Origin: Bordetella flabilis
GTDB taxonomy: Bacteria > Pseudomonadota > Gammaproteobacteria > Burkholderiales > Burkholderiaceae_B
Direction of reading: 5' to 3'
Length of the DNA: 64,000 nucleotides
NCBI RefSeq assembly: GCF_001676725.1
Contig: NZ_CP016172.1
Coordinates: 682,001 to 746,000, forward strand
Shown here: piece by piece, positions 53,933 through 62,479 of the stretch
How positions within the stretch are numbered: the first letter of the stretch is position 1
Layout: every line of letters begins with the position of its first letter
Position numbers and translations under genes: made by a program
The notes under the pieces: generated by a model
Told to the model about the DNA's origin: nothing
Seen by the model: only the letters and a program-made list of their open reading frames with translations
The model's database searches: none

Positions 53933-55252
53933 ATGATCCGTTATCTGAAGCGCGGCCGTCCCGCCGCCGTGAAGACCCAGGCCGATGCCCAGGTGCGCGC
54001 CACCGTCGAAGCGATCGTCCACGATATCGAAACCCGTGGCGACGAAGCGGTACGCGAGTACAGCCGCCAATTCGACAATTGGGACCCGGCGGACTTTCGG
54101 CTTTCCCGCGCGCAGATCCAAGCCGCGCGCAAACAACTGTCGGCGCGCGAGATCGAGGACATCTCGTTTGCCCAGGCGCAGGTGCGCAACTTTGCGCAAC
54201 ACCAGCGCGACTCCATGCGGGACATCGAAGTGGAAACCTATCCCGGTGTGGTCCTCGGCCACAAGCATGTACCCGTGAACGCCGTCGGCTGCTACATCCC
54301 GGGCGGCAAATACCCCATGCTGGCCTCTGCCCACATGAGCGTGGTGACCGCCAAGGTGGCAGGGGTCAAGCGCATCGTTTCGACGGCGCCGCCTTACCAG
54401 GGCGCGCCCCATCCGGCGATCGTCACCGCAATGGACATGGCTGGTGCAGACGAGATCCTGGTGCTGGGCGGCGTGCAGGCCGTGGTAGCGATGGCGGTGG
54501 GGACCGCCAGCGTGGCGCCGGTCGATATGCTGGTGGGACCGGGCAATATGTTCGTGGCCGAAGCGAAGCGACAGCTGTACGGGCGCGTGGGCATCGATCT
54601 GTTCGCCGGTCCCACGGAGACACTGGTGATCGCGGACGACAGCGTGGACGGCGAGCTTTGCGCGGTCGATCTACTGGGTCAGGCTGAACATGGCCCGACG
54701 TCGCCCGCGGTGCTGCTCACCACCAGCGAACAGTTGGCGCGCGACACCATGGCGCAGATCGACCGGCAATTGGCCCGGTTGCCCACGGCCGGCATCGCGT
54801 CCAAAAGCTGGGAGGACTGCGGCGAAGTGATCGTCTGCGACACCGTCGAGGAGATGCTACAGGTGGCGGACGACCTGGCCTTCGAGCATGTTCAGGTCAT
54901 GACGCGCGATACGGACTACTTCCTCGACAACATGACGAACTACGGCGCGCTTTTCCTAGGGCCGCGTACCAACGTCAGTTTTGGCGACAAAGTGATCGGT
55001 ACGAACCACACCCTGCCGACCAACCGCAATGCCCGCTACACGGGCGGCCTTTGGGTGGGCAAGTTCCTGAAGACATGCACCTATCAGCGCGTGTTGACGG
55101 ACGCGGCCAGTGCGGAAATAGGCGCGTACTGCTCGCGCCTGTGCCATATGGAAAACTTTGCGGGTCATGGCGAACAGGCCAATATCCGCGTGCGGCGCTA
55201 TGGCGGCCAACCGGACCTGCCCTGGTACCAGCCGGTCGGGGCGCAGGCATGA
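53933..55252 (+). CDS. Histidinol dehydrogenase-like NAD-dependent dehydrogenase (HpsN-like)
   Basis: This 439-residue protein is full-length in the HisD family. Visible elements are [76 protein letters not shown] (Zn region) and FEHVQVMT (catalytic Glu-His). The context is catabolic, so it is not the histidine-biosynthesis enzyme; paralogues such as HpsN oxidise an alcohol to an acid in sulfonate degradation. GGAAGGAGAT precedes the ATG. The stop overlaps the SDR start (ATGA). It probably oxidises a primary alcohol group of the substrate. Confidence 0.9.
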   Translation: MIRYLKRGRPAAVKTQADAQVRATVEAIVHDIETRGDEAVREYSRQFDNWDPADFRLSRAQIQAARKQLSAREIEDISFAQAQVRNFAQHQRDSMRDIEVETYPGVVLGHKHVPVNAVGCYIPGGKYPMLASAHMSVVTAKVAGVKRIVSTAPPYQGAPHPAIVTAMDMAGADEILVLGGVQAVVAMAVGTASVAPVDMLVGPGNMFVAEAKRQLYGRVGIDLFAGPTETLVIADDSVDGELCAVDLLGQAEHGPTSPAVLLTTSEQLARDTMAQIDRQLARLPTAGIASKSWEDCGEVIVCDTVEEMLQVADDLAFEHVQVMTRDTDYFLDNMTNYGALFLGPRTNVSFGDKVIGTNHTLPTNRNARYTGGLWVGKFLKTCTYQRVLTDAASAEIGAYCSRLCHMENFAGHGEQANIRVRRYGGQPDLPWYQPVGAQA

Positions 55253-56016
55253 TCGCCTTGCCCCAAGCGCCGGACTTTCGTCTGGATGGCCGGCGCGCCC
55301 TGGTTACGGGGGGCAGCGCCGGCATAGGATTGGCGGCCGCCACCGCACTGGGCCGCGCTGGCGCGCATGTGACGGTGGCGGCGCGGCGTGGCGCCGAATT
55401 GACGCAAGTCTGTGACGCGCTCCGTTCAGAGGGCATAGAATGCGCCGCCCTGGTGCTGGACGTAACGGACGTCGCGGCGGTCGACCGCGCCATCGAGGGC
55501 GGCGCAGCGTTCGACATTCTCGTCAATAACGCAGGCATGAACCGTCCCAAGCTGCTCGTCGAGCAATCCGACGAGGACATCGATGCGGTGCTGGACCTGA
55601 ACGTCAAGGCGGCGTTTCGTACCAGCCGCGCGGCGGCGCGCCGCCTGCTCGCGGAAGGCCTGCCCGGCTCCATCATCAACGTGTCGTCGCAAATGGGGCA
55701 TGTGGGCAGCCCGAAGCGCACCCTGTATTGCGCCAGCAAGCATGCGCTGGAGGGGTTGACGCGCGCGCTGGCGTGGGAGCTGGGCGCGGCGGGCATACGC
55801 GTGAACACCATCTGCCCGACCTTTATCGAGACACCGATGATTGCCGGGATGCTAGAGCAGCCCGGCTTCCGCGAATGGGTCTGCGCACGCAATGCGTTGG
55901 GCCGCGTCGGCCGGCTGGACGAGGTTATGGGCGCGATCGTGTTTCTGGCGAGCGATGCGTCCAGCCTGATGACGGGCAGCGCGCTGATGCTCGATGGGGG
56001 CTGGACCGCAGCATGA
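55249..56016 (+). CDS. Short-chain dehydrogenase/reductase
   Basis: This 255-residue classical SDR has [16 protein letters not shown], the serine in INVSSQMGH, catalytic YCASK and the C-terminal [12 protein letters not shown]. It starts within the stop codon of the HisD-like gene and ends in the start of the lacI-like gene, both four-base overlaps, so it is strictly co-expressed. It probably oxidises a secondary hydroxyl in the same pathway. Substrate not identified. Confidence 0.94.
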   Translation: MIALPQAPDFRLDGRRALVTGGSAGIGLAAATALGRAGAHVTVAARRGAELTQVCDALRSEGIECAALVLDVTDVAAVDRAIEGGAAFDILVNNAGMNRPKLLVEQSDEDIDAVLDLNVKAAFRTSRAAARRLLAEGLPGSIINVSSQMGHVGSPKRTLYCASKHALEGLTRALAWELGAAGIRVNTICPTFIETPMIAGMLEQPGFREWVCARNALGRVGRLDEVMGAIVFLASDASSLMTGSALMLDGGWTAA

Positions 56017-57026
56017 AGGTCTCGCCCCGCGCCCAGGACGTTGCCGACTTGGCCAAGGTATCCCAGTCGGCGGTAAGCCGTACGTTCACGCCGGGCGCCA
56101 GCGTGTCGGAAGAAACGCGGAAGAAGGTGTTGGCCGCCGCGCAAAAGCTCGGCTACCGACCCAATGCGCTGGCTCGAAGCCTGATTACGCGGCGTAGCCG
56201 TATCGTGGCGCTGGTGATGAGCTATCTGGAGAACCAGTTCTATCCCCTCGTCATCGAGAAGCTCTCGCAGAAGTTGCAGAAGGAGGGTTACCACGTACTG
56301 ATGTTCATTGCCGAGGTGGACGAGGCGGCGGACGGCGTGCTTGCCGAGATTCTCCAATACCAGGTTGACGGCATCATCATGGCTTCGGCCATGCTCTCGC
56401 CCAATATCGTCCGCAGCTGCGCGGACGTAGGCGTGCCGGTGGTGCAGTTCAACCGGATTTCGATACTGGGAGGCCTGGCCCGGCACGCCAGCAGCTCGGC
56501 TACATCGGACAACTATGGCGGTGGCCGCGCGGTGGCACGCTTGGTCGTGGAGCGCGGTTACCGGCGCTTTGGATATCTGGCAGGGCTGGAGGACTCATCC
56601 ACCAGCATCGAACGGGAGCGTGGCTATCGGGAAGGATTGCGCGAACTCGGACATGAGGTGCGATGCCGGGCCGTAGGACACTACAGCTTCGACCTGGCTC
56701 AGGAGGCCTTGCGCGCTATGTTTGCCGCCGACGCGCCGGACGCGCTCTTCGTCGCCAACGATCACATGGCGATCGCGGCGCTGGACGTTCTGCGGCTGGA
56801 GCTGGGCGTGCGGGTGCCGCAGGATGTGGCCGTCGTCGGATTCGACGACGTGCCGCAGGCCGCGTGGGGCGCTTATCAACTGACGACGGTGCGCCAGCAC
56901 CTGGAGCCCATGGTCGATGCCACGTTGACCCTGCTGCGCGAGCAGATGCGCGGCGAGCTGCAACCGCGCGACATCGTCGTGCCATGCACCCTGGTCGAGC
57001 GTGCGACTGTCCGTGCGGCTTCCTGA
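56013..57026 (+). CDS. LacI-family transcriptional regulator
   Basis: This 337-residue LacI/GalR protein has the DNA-binding head in residues 7-57 (AQDVADLAKVSQSAVSRTFT, then SEETRKKVLAAAQKLGYRPNALARSL, including the hinge helix). A periplasmic-binding-protein-like sensor domain follows (SRIVALVMSYLENQFY to VPQDVAVVGFDD). It is inside the operon it probably regulates. The palindrome at 53864-53879 upstream of the first gene fits its operator type. The ligand is unknown, likely a sugar-like acid or alcohol. Confidence 0.95.
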   Translation: MKVSPRAQDVADLAKVSQSAVSRTFTPGASVSEETRKKVLAAAQKLGYRPNALARSLITRRSRIVALVMSYLENQFYPLVIEKLSQKLQKEGYHVLMFIAEVDEAADGVLAEILQYQVDGIIMASAMLSPNIVRSCADVGVPVVQFNRISILGGLARHASSSATSDNYGGGRAVARLVVERGYRRFGYLAGLEDSSTSIERERGYREGLRELGHEVRCRAVGHYSFDLAQEALRAMFAADAPDALFVANDHMAIAALDVLRLELGVRVPQDVAVVGFDDVPQAAWGAYQLTTVRQHLEPMVDATLTLLREQMRGELQPRDIVVPCTLVERATVRAAS

Positions 57027-57094
57027 CCTATCTGGTGATCAAACCTAAAGAGGGCGCGGATCGCGCTCGCAACATGTACAGAAGGAGACAATGT

Positions 57095-58078
57095 ATGCGC
57101 AGTAAATTCCTGGGTGTTCTGCTCGCGACGGTGATCGGGTTCAATACCACTGCTGTTCAAGCGGCAGGCACGACGGCAGCGTGGCCTGCCAAACCCATCC
57201 GGTATATCGTCCCGTTCTCGCCGGGCGGCGTATCAGATGGCGTAGCGCGCCTGATAGCCGAACAGCTATCCAGCAGGCTGGGGCAGCAGGTCATCGTGGA
57301 GAATAAGCCCGGCGTGTCCGGCATTGTCGGCACGCAATTGGCCGCACGTGCCGAACCGGATGGCTACACGATCGAGGGCGGCACCATCACCACGCACGCG
57401 GTCAATCCCTTCTTCAAGAAGTCGCTGGGGTACGACCCTGTGAAGGACTTCACACCGGTCGCGCTGGTCGGCATGGTCAGCAATGCGCTGGTCGTGCGTG
57501 CGGACAGTCCCTATGACACCGTACAGCAACTGGTTGATGCCGCCCGCGCCCAGCCGGACAGCCTGACCTACGGCACGGCCGGACCAGGAACATCGCAGCA
57601 TCTGTCCGGCCAGCTCTTCCAGTCCATTTCCGGCACGCGGCTGCGCCAGATCGTCTACAAGGGCGGCTCCCAATCCATGGTGGATTTGATAGGCGGGCAG
57701 ATAGATATCGTGTTCGATACCGTCGCGGCGGCCCGCCCCATGATCGACGCCAAGCGGGTCAAGGTACTTGGCGTGACGTCGGCCGAGCCGCTGGACAGCC
57801 TGCCACAAGCCAAACCGCTGGCCGACCTTGGTTTGCCTGGTTTTGAAATGCAGTCCTGGCAGGGAATTTTCGCACCAGCCGGCACGCCAACGCTCATTGT
57901 CGACCGGCTGGCGCAGGAGATCGCGGCTGCGGTTAATACACCTGAACTACGCGCCAAGTTGTTGCAGCTGGGCGTAACGCCAGACGGACGTGGTTCCGCC
58001 GAATTTTCCAAATTCCAGCAAGCCGAGGTTGAAAAATGGGGCAAGGTTATCAAGCAGGCCGGCATCCAGGCCGATTGA
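57095..58078 (+). CDS. Bug-family (TctC-like) periplasmic binding protein
   Basis: This 327-residue Bug receptor has a signal peptide (FLGVLLATVIGFNTTAVQA), then KPIRYIVPFSPGGVSDGVAR, VIVENKPGVSGIVG, PDGYTIEGG, QIVYKGGSQSMVDLIGGQIDIVF and GIFAPAGTPTLIV. The ATG at 57095 is used because the overlapping ATG at 57091 runs into a stop after four codons; GAAGGAGA lies upstream. It binds a carboxylate for this operon. No permease genes are nearby. Confidence 0.95.
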   Translation: MRSKFLGVLLATVIGFNTTAVQAAGTTAAWPAKPIRYIVPFSPGGVSDGVARLIAEQLSSRLGQQVIVENKPGVSGIVGTQLAARAEPDGYTIEGGTITTHAVNPFFKKSLGYDPVKDFTPVALVGMVSNALVVRADSPYDTVQQLVDAARAQPDSLTYGTAGPGTSQHLSGQLFQSISGTRLRQIVYKGGSQSMVDLIGGQIDIVFDTVAAARPMIDAKRVKVLGVTSAEPLDSLPQAKPLADLGLPGFEMQSWQGIFAPAGTPTLIVDRLAQEIAAAVNTPELRAKLLQLGVTPDGRGSAEFSKFQQAEVEKWGKVIKQAGIQAD

Positions 58079-58109
58079 TCTTTCCCTTTCCCGTATCCAG
58101 GAGGTCAGT

Positions 58110-58895
58110 ATGACTGATGCCCGCTCACCCCTAGACGGCCGCCTGCCGGAGATGCTGCGCAGCGGCAAGCCGCTGCGCGGCCTATTCAACGGTTTACCCA
58201 GCCCCGCCATCGTCGAGATGTGCGCCTACGCTGGCTTCGATTTCATCATTCTCGATAATGAGCACGGCAGCGCCGACCTCGGTCAGACCGAGCACATGCT
58301 GCGTGCGGCACGGGCGTCCGGTATTGCGCCCATCGTGCGTTGTTTCGAACACGACTTGCCACGCATTCTCGATATGGGCGCGAGCGGCGTTCAAATACCC
58401 ATGGTGGAAAGCGCCGAACAGGCGCGGCGCTTGGCGGGTATGACGCGCTATCCGCCCTTGGGCCGTCGTGGCAGCGCCTTCAGCACTCGCGCGGCGGGTT
58501 ATGGCGCGTTCGGCGGCGCGGCACATACGCAGCGCAGCAACGACGGTATCGTATTCGTCGCCATGATAGAAACGCCTGGCGGCATCGACGTCGCCTCGGA
58601 AATCGCGGCGGTTGATGGCGTTGATGCGGTATTCATCGGGCCCAATGACCTGGCGCATGCGATGGGGCACGGCAGCGATTGGAATGCCGCGCCGGTACAG
58701 CGCGCCATCGAACGAGGCCTGAAGGCCATCGCCGCCGCCGGGAAATGTCCCGGCATCATCGCATTGACTCCGCAGGACGAGGAAAAATACGGGCGCTTCG
58801 GCGCTCGCTACTTCGCCAATGTGTCGACCAGCATCATCTCCAAAGCCCTCGCCCAAGTAGCGTCCGCGGGAATGGAAGCGGGATTGCGCTATTGA
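58110..58895 (+). CDS. HpcH/HpaI-family aldolase
   Basis: This 261-residue class II pyruvate aldolase has GLFNGLPSPAIVEMCAYAGFDFIILDNEHG at the start (metal and active-site residues in LDNEHG), then PIVRCFEHD (arginine), FVAMIETPGGI (metal glutamate) and VFIGPNDLAHAMG (metal aspartate). HpcH/HpaI enzymes split 4-hydroxy-2-oxo acids into pyruvate and an aldehyde. It is the last gene of the operon, 31 bases after the Bug gene, and likely performs the carbon-carbon cleavage step. CAGGAGG precedes the ATG at 58110. Confidence 0.93.
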   Translation: MTDARSPLDGRLPEMLRSGKPLRGLFNGLPSPAIVEMCAYAGFDFIILDNEHGSADLGQTEHMLRAARASGIAPIVRCFEHDLPRILDMGASGVQIPMVESAEQARRLAGMTRYPPLGRRGSAFSTRAAGYGAFGGAAHTQRSNDGIVFVAMIETPGGIDVASEIAAVDGVDAVFIGPNDLAHAMGHGSDWNAAPVQRAIERGLKAIAAAGKCPGIIALTPQDEEKYGRFGARYFANVSTSIISKALAQVASAGMEAGLRY

Positions 58896-59037
58896 TTCCG
58901 CGCCTGGTACTGGCTACTGCGAGGAAGCGGACTCGGGCCCGGTCCCGGTCACGCCCATTGGCTAGCCGAATAAAGTAAGCGCCACTCCTCATTCACGAAA
59001 AGGGGCGCATTGGGCGTGGCCGGAGGGCATTGGGCGC

Positions 59038-59577
59038 TTATAGAACGGAGGACGCCAGGCGCTTATAGAAATAAGTCGTCGCCGCGAGTCCACCGTAGGG
59101 CTTCAATGCGTAATCCGGAATCACCCCTGCGCGCGTCCAGCCTAACCGCTGATAAAGTCGCTCGGCATCGCTGTCTGTCTCGGTATCCAGGACCAACAAC
59201 GTCCGCCCGGCGCCCGCGGCAACAATATCCACCTGCGCCATCAGCTGGTTTCCAATGCCTTGACGGCGGAAGTCGCGGTGAACCAGCAGCTTCGACACAT
59301 CGGCTCTATGGGGCTGGTTCTGGGGCTGTCCGATGACTATCTGGACCGTACCCATGATGCGCGCCCGGGATTCAGCGACAAGCAGAATCCGCTCGCCTTG
59401 CCTCACGCCGTCAGCGACATTCATCCAGAACCGCAGCGCCTGAGGCATCTCAAGAGGCGCTGTGAAACTGACAGAGGCGCCACCGGCGACGCAATCCACC
59501 AGCAGCTCGGCCAGCTTCTCCGCCAGGCCTGGAACCTCGTCGGCAGCGACAACACGGATCCTTGCTTGAGTCGTCAT
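59038..59577 (-). CDS. GNAT-family N-acetyltransferase
   Basis: This 179-residue GNAT protein has VSKLLVHRDFRRQGIGNQLMAQVD (the acetyl-CoA pyrophosphate loop RRQGIG) and ERLYQRLGWTRAGVIPDYAL (the late GNAT motif). AAAGGAAT precedes the ATG at 59577; that ATG follows the XRE-cupin stop by one base, so the two are coupled. The last residues lie at a 13-base direct duplication that also supplies the stop codon. Acceptor unknown; linkage to a cupin regulator suggests an amine or amino-acid-like compound. Confidence 0.9.
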   Translation of the reverse strand: MTTQARIRVVAADEVPGLAEKLAELLVDCVAGGASVSFTAPLEMPQALRFWMNVADGVRQGERILLVAESRARIMGTVQIVIGQPQNQPHRADVSKLLVHRDFRRQGIGNQLMAQVDIVAAGAGRTLLVLDTETDSDAERLYQRLGWTRAGVIPDYALKPYGGLAATTYFYKRLASSVL

Positions 59578-59578
59578 T

Positions 59579-60154
59579 TCAGATTCCTTTGTGGGCAACG
59601 GTCGTTAGCGCGACCAGATAGCGGGCCATTGCACGGCCAGGATTATGGAAGGTGGTGGGTTGATCCAGCTTCATCGTCAGGCAGTCGCCTTCTGCCAGTC
59701 GCCAAACCGTCTCTCCCATACGTACCTCCATCGTTCCGCGCATCATCCACAGTTGCTGGACAACATCCGGCTCCTGCATCGCCGTCTCGTACGACACGCG
59801 CTGACCGGCCGGAAAGTGGATCTCGACCAACTGGGTGGGGCAGGGCATGGGCGCCGAGAGGTGGCGGCGAACATATCCCGATGCAGGGTCTTTCCACACC
59901 GCTTGCGTGTCCGCTCGGGAGATGGGCGAAGGGCTGGTTTCGGGAGACGACTGCTCGAACAAGGATGCAAGCGGGACATGAAGCGCCGTGGCGAGCTTGT
60001 CCAGGACAATGGCGGTCGGGCTGCTTTCCCCTCGTTCGATCAACGATATTGTTGAGCGACTCACACCACTGCGATCCGCCAGGACGTCGAGCGACCAGGC
60101 GTGTTGGCTTCGCAGGTCCCGGACGCGCGTCGCGATAACGTGGTTGATGTCCAT
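59579..60154 (-). CDS. XRE-family regulator with C-terminal cupin domain
   Basis: This 191-residue XRE-cupin regulator has its helix-turn-helix in residues 12-64 (LRSQHAWSLDVLADRSGVSRSTISLIERGESSPTAIVLDKLA region) and a cupin from about residue 105 (VEIHFPAGQRVSYE, LAEGDCLTMKLDQPTTFHNPG). Such regulators sense small molecules and often repress an adjacent acetyltransferase or amine-metabolism gene, here the GNAT gene one base downstream. A strong palindrome at 60163-60191 is placed just upstream of its start. Confidence 0.93.
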   Translation of the reverse strand: MDINHVIATRVRDLRSQHAWSLDVLADRSGVSRSTISLIERGESSPTAIVLDKLATALHVPLASLFEQSSPETSPSPISRADTQAVWKDPASGYVRRHLSAPMPCPTQLVEIHFPAGQRVSYETAMQEPDVVQQLWMMRGTMEVRMGETVWRLAEGDCLTMKLDQPTTFHNPGRAMARYLVALTTVAHKGI

Positions 60155-60162
60155 CGATGTCC

Positions 60163-60191
60163 ATAATAATGGATAATTTTTCCATTATTAT
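60163..60191. promoter_or_regulatory. Perfect 11-7-11 inverted repeat, probable XRE-cupin operator
   Basis: ATAATAATGGA (60163-60173) and TCCATTATTAT (60181-60191) are exact inverted copies around a 7-base spacer, nine bases upstream of the XRE-cupin start. The AT-rich element in GC-rich surroundings and the position suggest autorepression. Confidence 0.75.
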
Positions 60192-60336
60192 AGAAGTCCG
60201 CCGCGGCGTCAATCCGCGATGTCCTGAGCTCTTCGACATCGGCAGCGCAGAGGGCAGCCCCTCTCCGATAGGCAGTTGGACGCTTGTGCGTCAGCCTGCG
60301 GGCTTCGACTTCTCTCTAGCGGATGGCAGCAGACGC

Positions 60337-61725
60337 TCAGAACTCTTCCAGGAAGCGCATGCGGAACTTGCGCCCCTTGATATTGCCGTTGGAAAGCCGC
60401 GCGAAGGCCTTCTTGGCGGATTCGCGGTTCAAGGCCACATAGGAGCTGGACTCGGTGATGTTGATCTTGCCGACCTGCTCGAATGGCAAGCCACCCTCGC
60501 CGGTCAAGGCGCCGAGCAGGTCTCCCGGACGTAGCTTGTCCTTCTTGCCGCCCTGTATGCACAAGGTGATCATGGGGGCCCGCAACGGGCGGTCGGCCTT
60601 GGGTCGCAGGGACCTGAGGTCGCCCCATTTCAGCGGGGCACCCTGGTATTGCTCGATCAGCGTGGCCCAGCGCATCTCCTCGGGCGAACACAGGCTCAGC
60701 GCCAGCCCCTTCTGCTCGCCGCGACCGCTGCGGCCGATACGGTGGATGTGGACCTCGGTGTCCTTGGTCACGTCCACGTTGATCACGGCGGCCAGGTTCT
60801 GGATATCCAGGCCGCGGGCGGCGACGTCGGTGGCCACCAGCACGGCGCAACTCTGGTTGGCGAACTGGATCAGTATCTCGTCGCGCTCGCGCTGTTCGAG
60901 GTCGCCGTTGAGCGCCTGGGCGCTGATACCCTCTGCGCGCAGGCGTTCAACCAGATCATGGCAGCGCACCTTGGTGTTGCAGAACGCCAGCGTGGATAGC
61001 GGGCGGAAATGCGCCAGCAGCGTGACGACGGCGTCCAGCCTTTCGGCTTCGTCGATTTCGTAAAAGACCTGTTCGATACGGTCGGCGTCATGCTGCGCCT
61101 CTACCTTGACCTCGGCCGGGTTGCGCAGGAATCGGGCGCTGAGCTTGCGGATGTTGTCAGGGTAGGTGGCCGAGAACAGCAGGGTCTGGCGCTTGGCCGG
61201 GCAGTGCGAGGCGATCGCCACGATGTCGTCATGGAAGCCCATGTCCACCATGCGATCGGCTTCGTCCAGGACCAGCGTCTTCAACTCGGACAGGTCCAGG
61301 CTGCCGCGCTCCAGATGGTCTTTGATCCGGCCGGGCGTGCCTACCGCGAGATGCGCTCCGCGGGCGAGCGATTCGGCCTGGGGACGTGCGGCGGCGCCGC
61401 CGCATAGGGTCAGTATCTTGACGTTGGGAATCAGGCGGACCAGCCGGCGCAGTTCCTGCGCCACCTGATCGGCCAGTTCCCGGGTAGGGCAGACCACCAA
61501 CGCCTGCGGCGCAAGACGGCTGACGTCCAGATTTTGCAGCAGGCCCAGGCCGAACGCCGCGGTTTTGCCGCTGCCGGTCTTGGCTTGTGCGATGAGATCG
61601 CGGCCTTCGAGAATGAGCGGCAGGCTTTGCGCCTGGATAGGCGTCATCTGTTCGAAGCCCAGGCCTTCAAGGTTGTCCAGCAAGGCGGGCAGGAGCGGCA
61701 GGGATGAGAAGGGAGCGTTGGTCAC
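60337..61725 (-). CDS. dbpA: ATP-dependent RNA helicase DbpA
   Basis: This DEAD-box helicase has the Q-motif region FEQMTPIQAQSLPLIL, Walker A AKTGSGKTAA, motif II VLDEADRMVDMG, motif III FSATYP, motif VI HRIGRSGRG, and a C-terminal DbpA RNA-binding domain (ITLCIQGGKKDKLRPGDLLGALTGEGGL onwards) that targets 23S rRNA hairpin 92. It helps assemble the large ribosomal subunit. GTG at 61725 (encoding the family start TNAPFSSLPLLP) is chosen by comparison with E. coli DbpA; an in-frame ATG at 61764 adds 13 residues, and neither has a clear Shine-Dalgarno. It stands alone. Confidence 0.95.
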   Translation of the reverse strand: MTNAPFSSLPLLPALLDNLEGLGFEQMTPIQAQSLPLILEGRDLIAQAKTGSGKTAAFGLGLLQNLDVSRLAPQALVVCPTRELADQVAQELRRLVRLIPNVKILTLCGGAAARPQAESLARGAHLAVGTPGRIKDHLERGSLDLSELKTLVLDEADRMVDMGFHDDIVAIASHCPAKRQTLLFSATYPDNIRKLSARFLRNPAEVKVEAQHDADRIEQVFYEIDEAERLDAVVTLLAHFRPLSTLAFCNTKVRCHDLVERLRAEGISAQALNGDLEQRERDEILIQFANQSCAVLVATDVAARGLDIQNLAAVINVDVTKDTEVHIHRIGRSGRGEQKGLALSLCSPEEMRWATLIEQYQGAPLKWGDLRSLRPKADRPLRAPMITLCIQGGKKDKLRPGDLLGALTGEGGLPFEQVGKINITESSSYVALNRESAKKAFARLSNGNIKGRKFRMRFLEEF

Positions 61726-62479
61726 AATAGGGCGGATTGCCTGAATGGCGGAAGGCTGAATCACACAGTGTATGCCGTCGCACCCCTTTGCCGGCTGCCG
61801 AAGCCGAATGCCTGCCTACCGCGGGCAGGAGCGGCTCCAGGCACAGTAAACCAATAAGGCTGCAGGCACGCCAAACAATAAGAACCGAACCGATATTAAT
61901 GGCGTGGCTATTTTTCATTATTGATCGACGGCTCGAATCGGGCTGGCATTGAGAAAAAAAATAGCTTTTCTGCGCGCCGTTCCGGCCTTTCGATCCGCAC
62001 GCGGCTGTGGGGGGCCTTGCGCCTCAGGGGCTTAGCTTTCGCCTATGAAGAAGAGGCCCTTCTGCGGATCGGGCATATATATATTCCCAAACGGAACGCG
62101 CGCTTTATTGCGCTCAGATTAAATACGCACAAATGACACGCTTGTAAATATTTGACAATAAAAGCGCCGAGCGGCTTTGTTGCCATCCGTGTAATGAATG
62201 TAATTTATTACGCCGCAGCGCGGGCTTTATTGCATTCATGCCGATTCATTTCCAGAGCAATGCAAATATTTGGTCAAAAGTATTGCTCTACCTCGCGTTT
62301 AGGATTCGCCGGCCGGGGCGTTCGGCATCCGAAAGATGCGGACGGGTGACAAACAATATCTAAATGTGTGCAGCTCAGAGTATTGCTCGGATAAGACAAG
62401 ACATTTCAGAGATATTTCGATTTGTTTACGAGCGTCAATTTTCAGTGTCCCCGACACGCCGACAAACAGTGAGGTACCC
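61726..62479. other. AT-rich intergenic region before the polysaccharide genes
   Basis: This stretch of 754 bases is much richer in A and T than the rest of the window, most clearly from about 61860 to 62480. It contains A-runs, a TTGACA at about 62151 without a good -10, and short near-palindromes such as GTAATTTATTAC. I see no protein I can support. It probably contains the promoter and leader of the locus to the right. Confidence 0.55.

Noticed and set aside
53577..53936. 119-codon plus-strand frame between the DJ-1-like and HisD-like genes
   Set aside because: No domain, no ribosome site, and it covers the palindrome and Shine-Dalgarno of the HisD-like operon.
59007..59036. GCATTGGGCG repeated after the HpcH/HpaI operon, considered as a terminator
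   Set aside because: The copies are direct, not inverted, and no T-run follows, so they do not form an intrinsic terminator.
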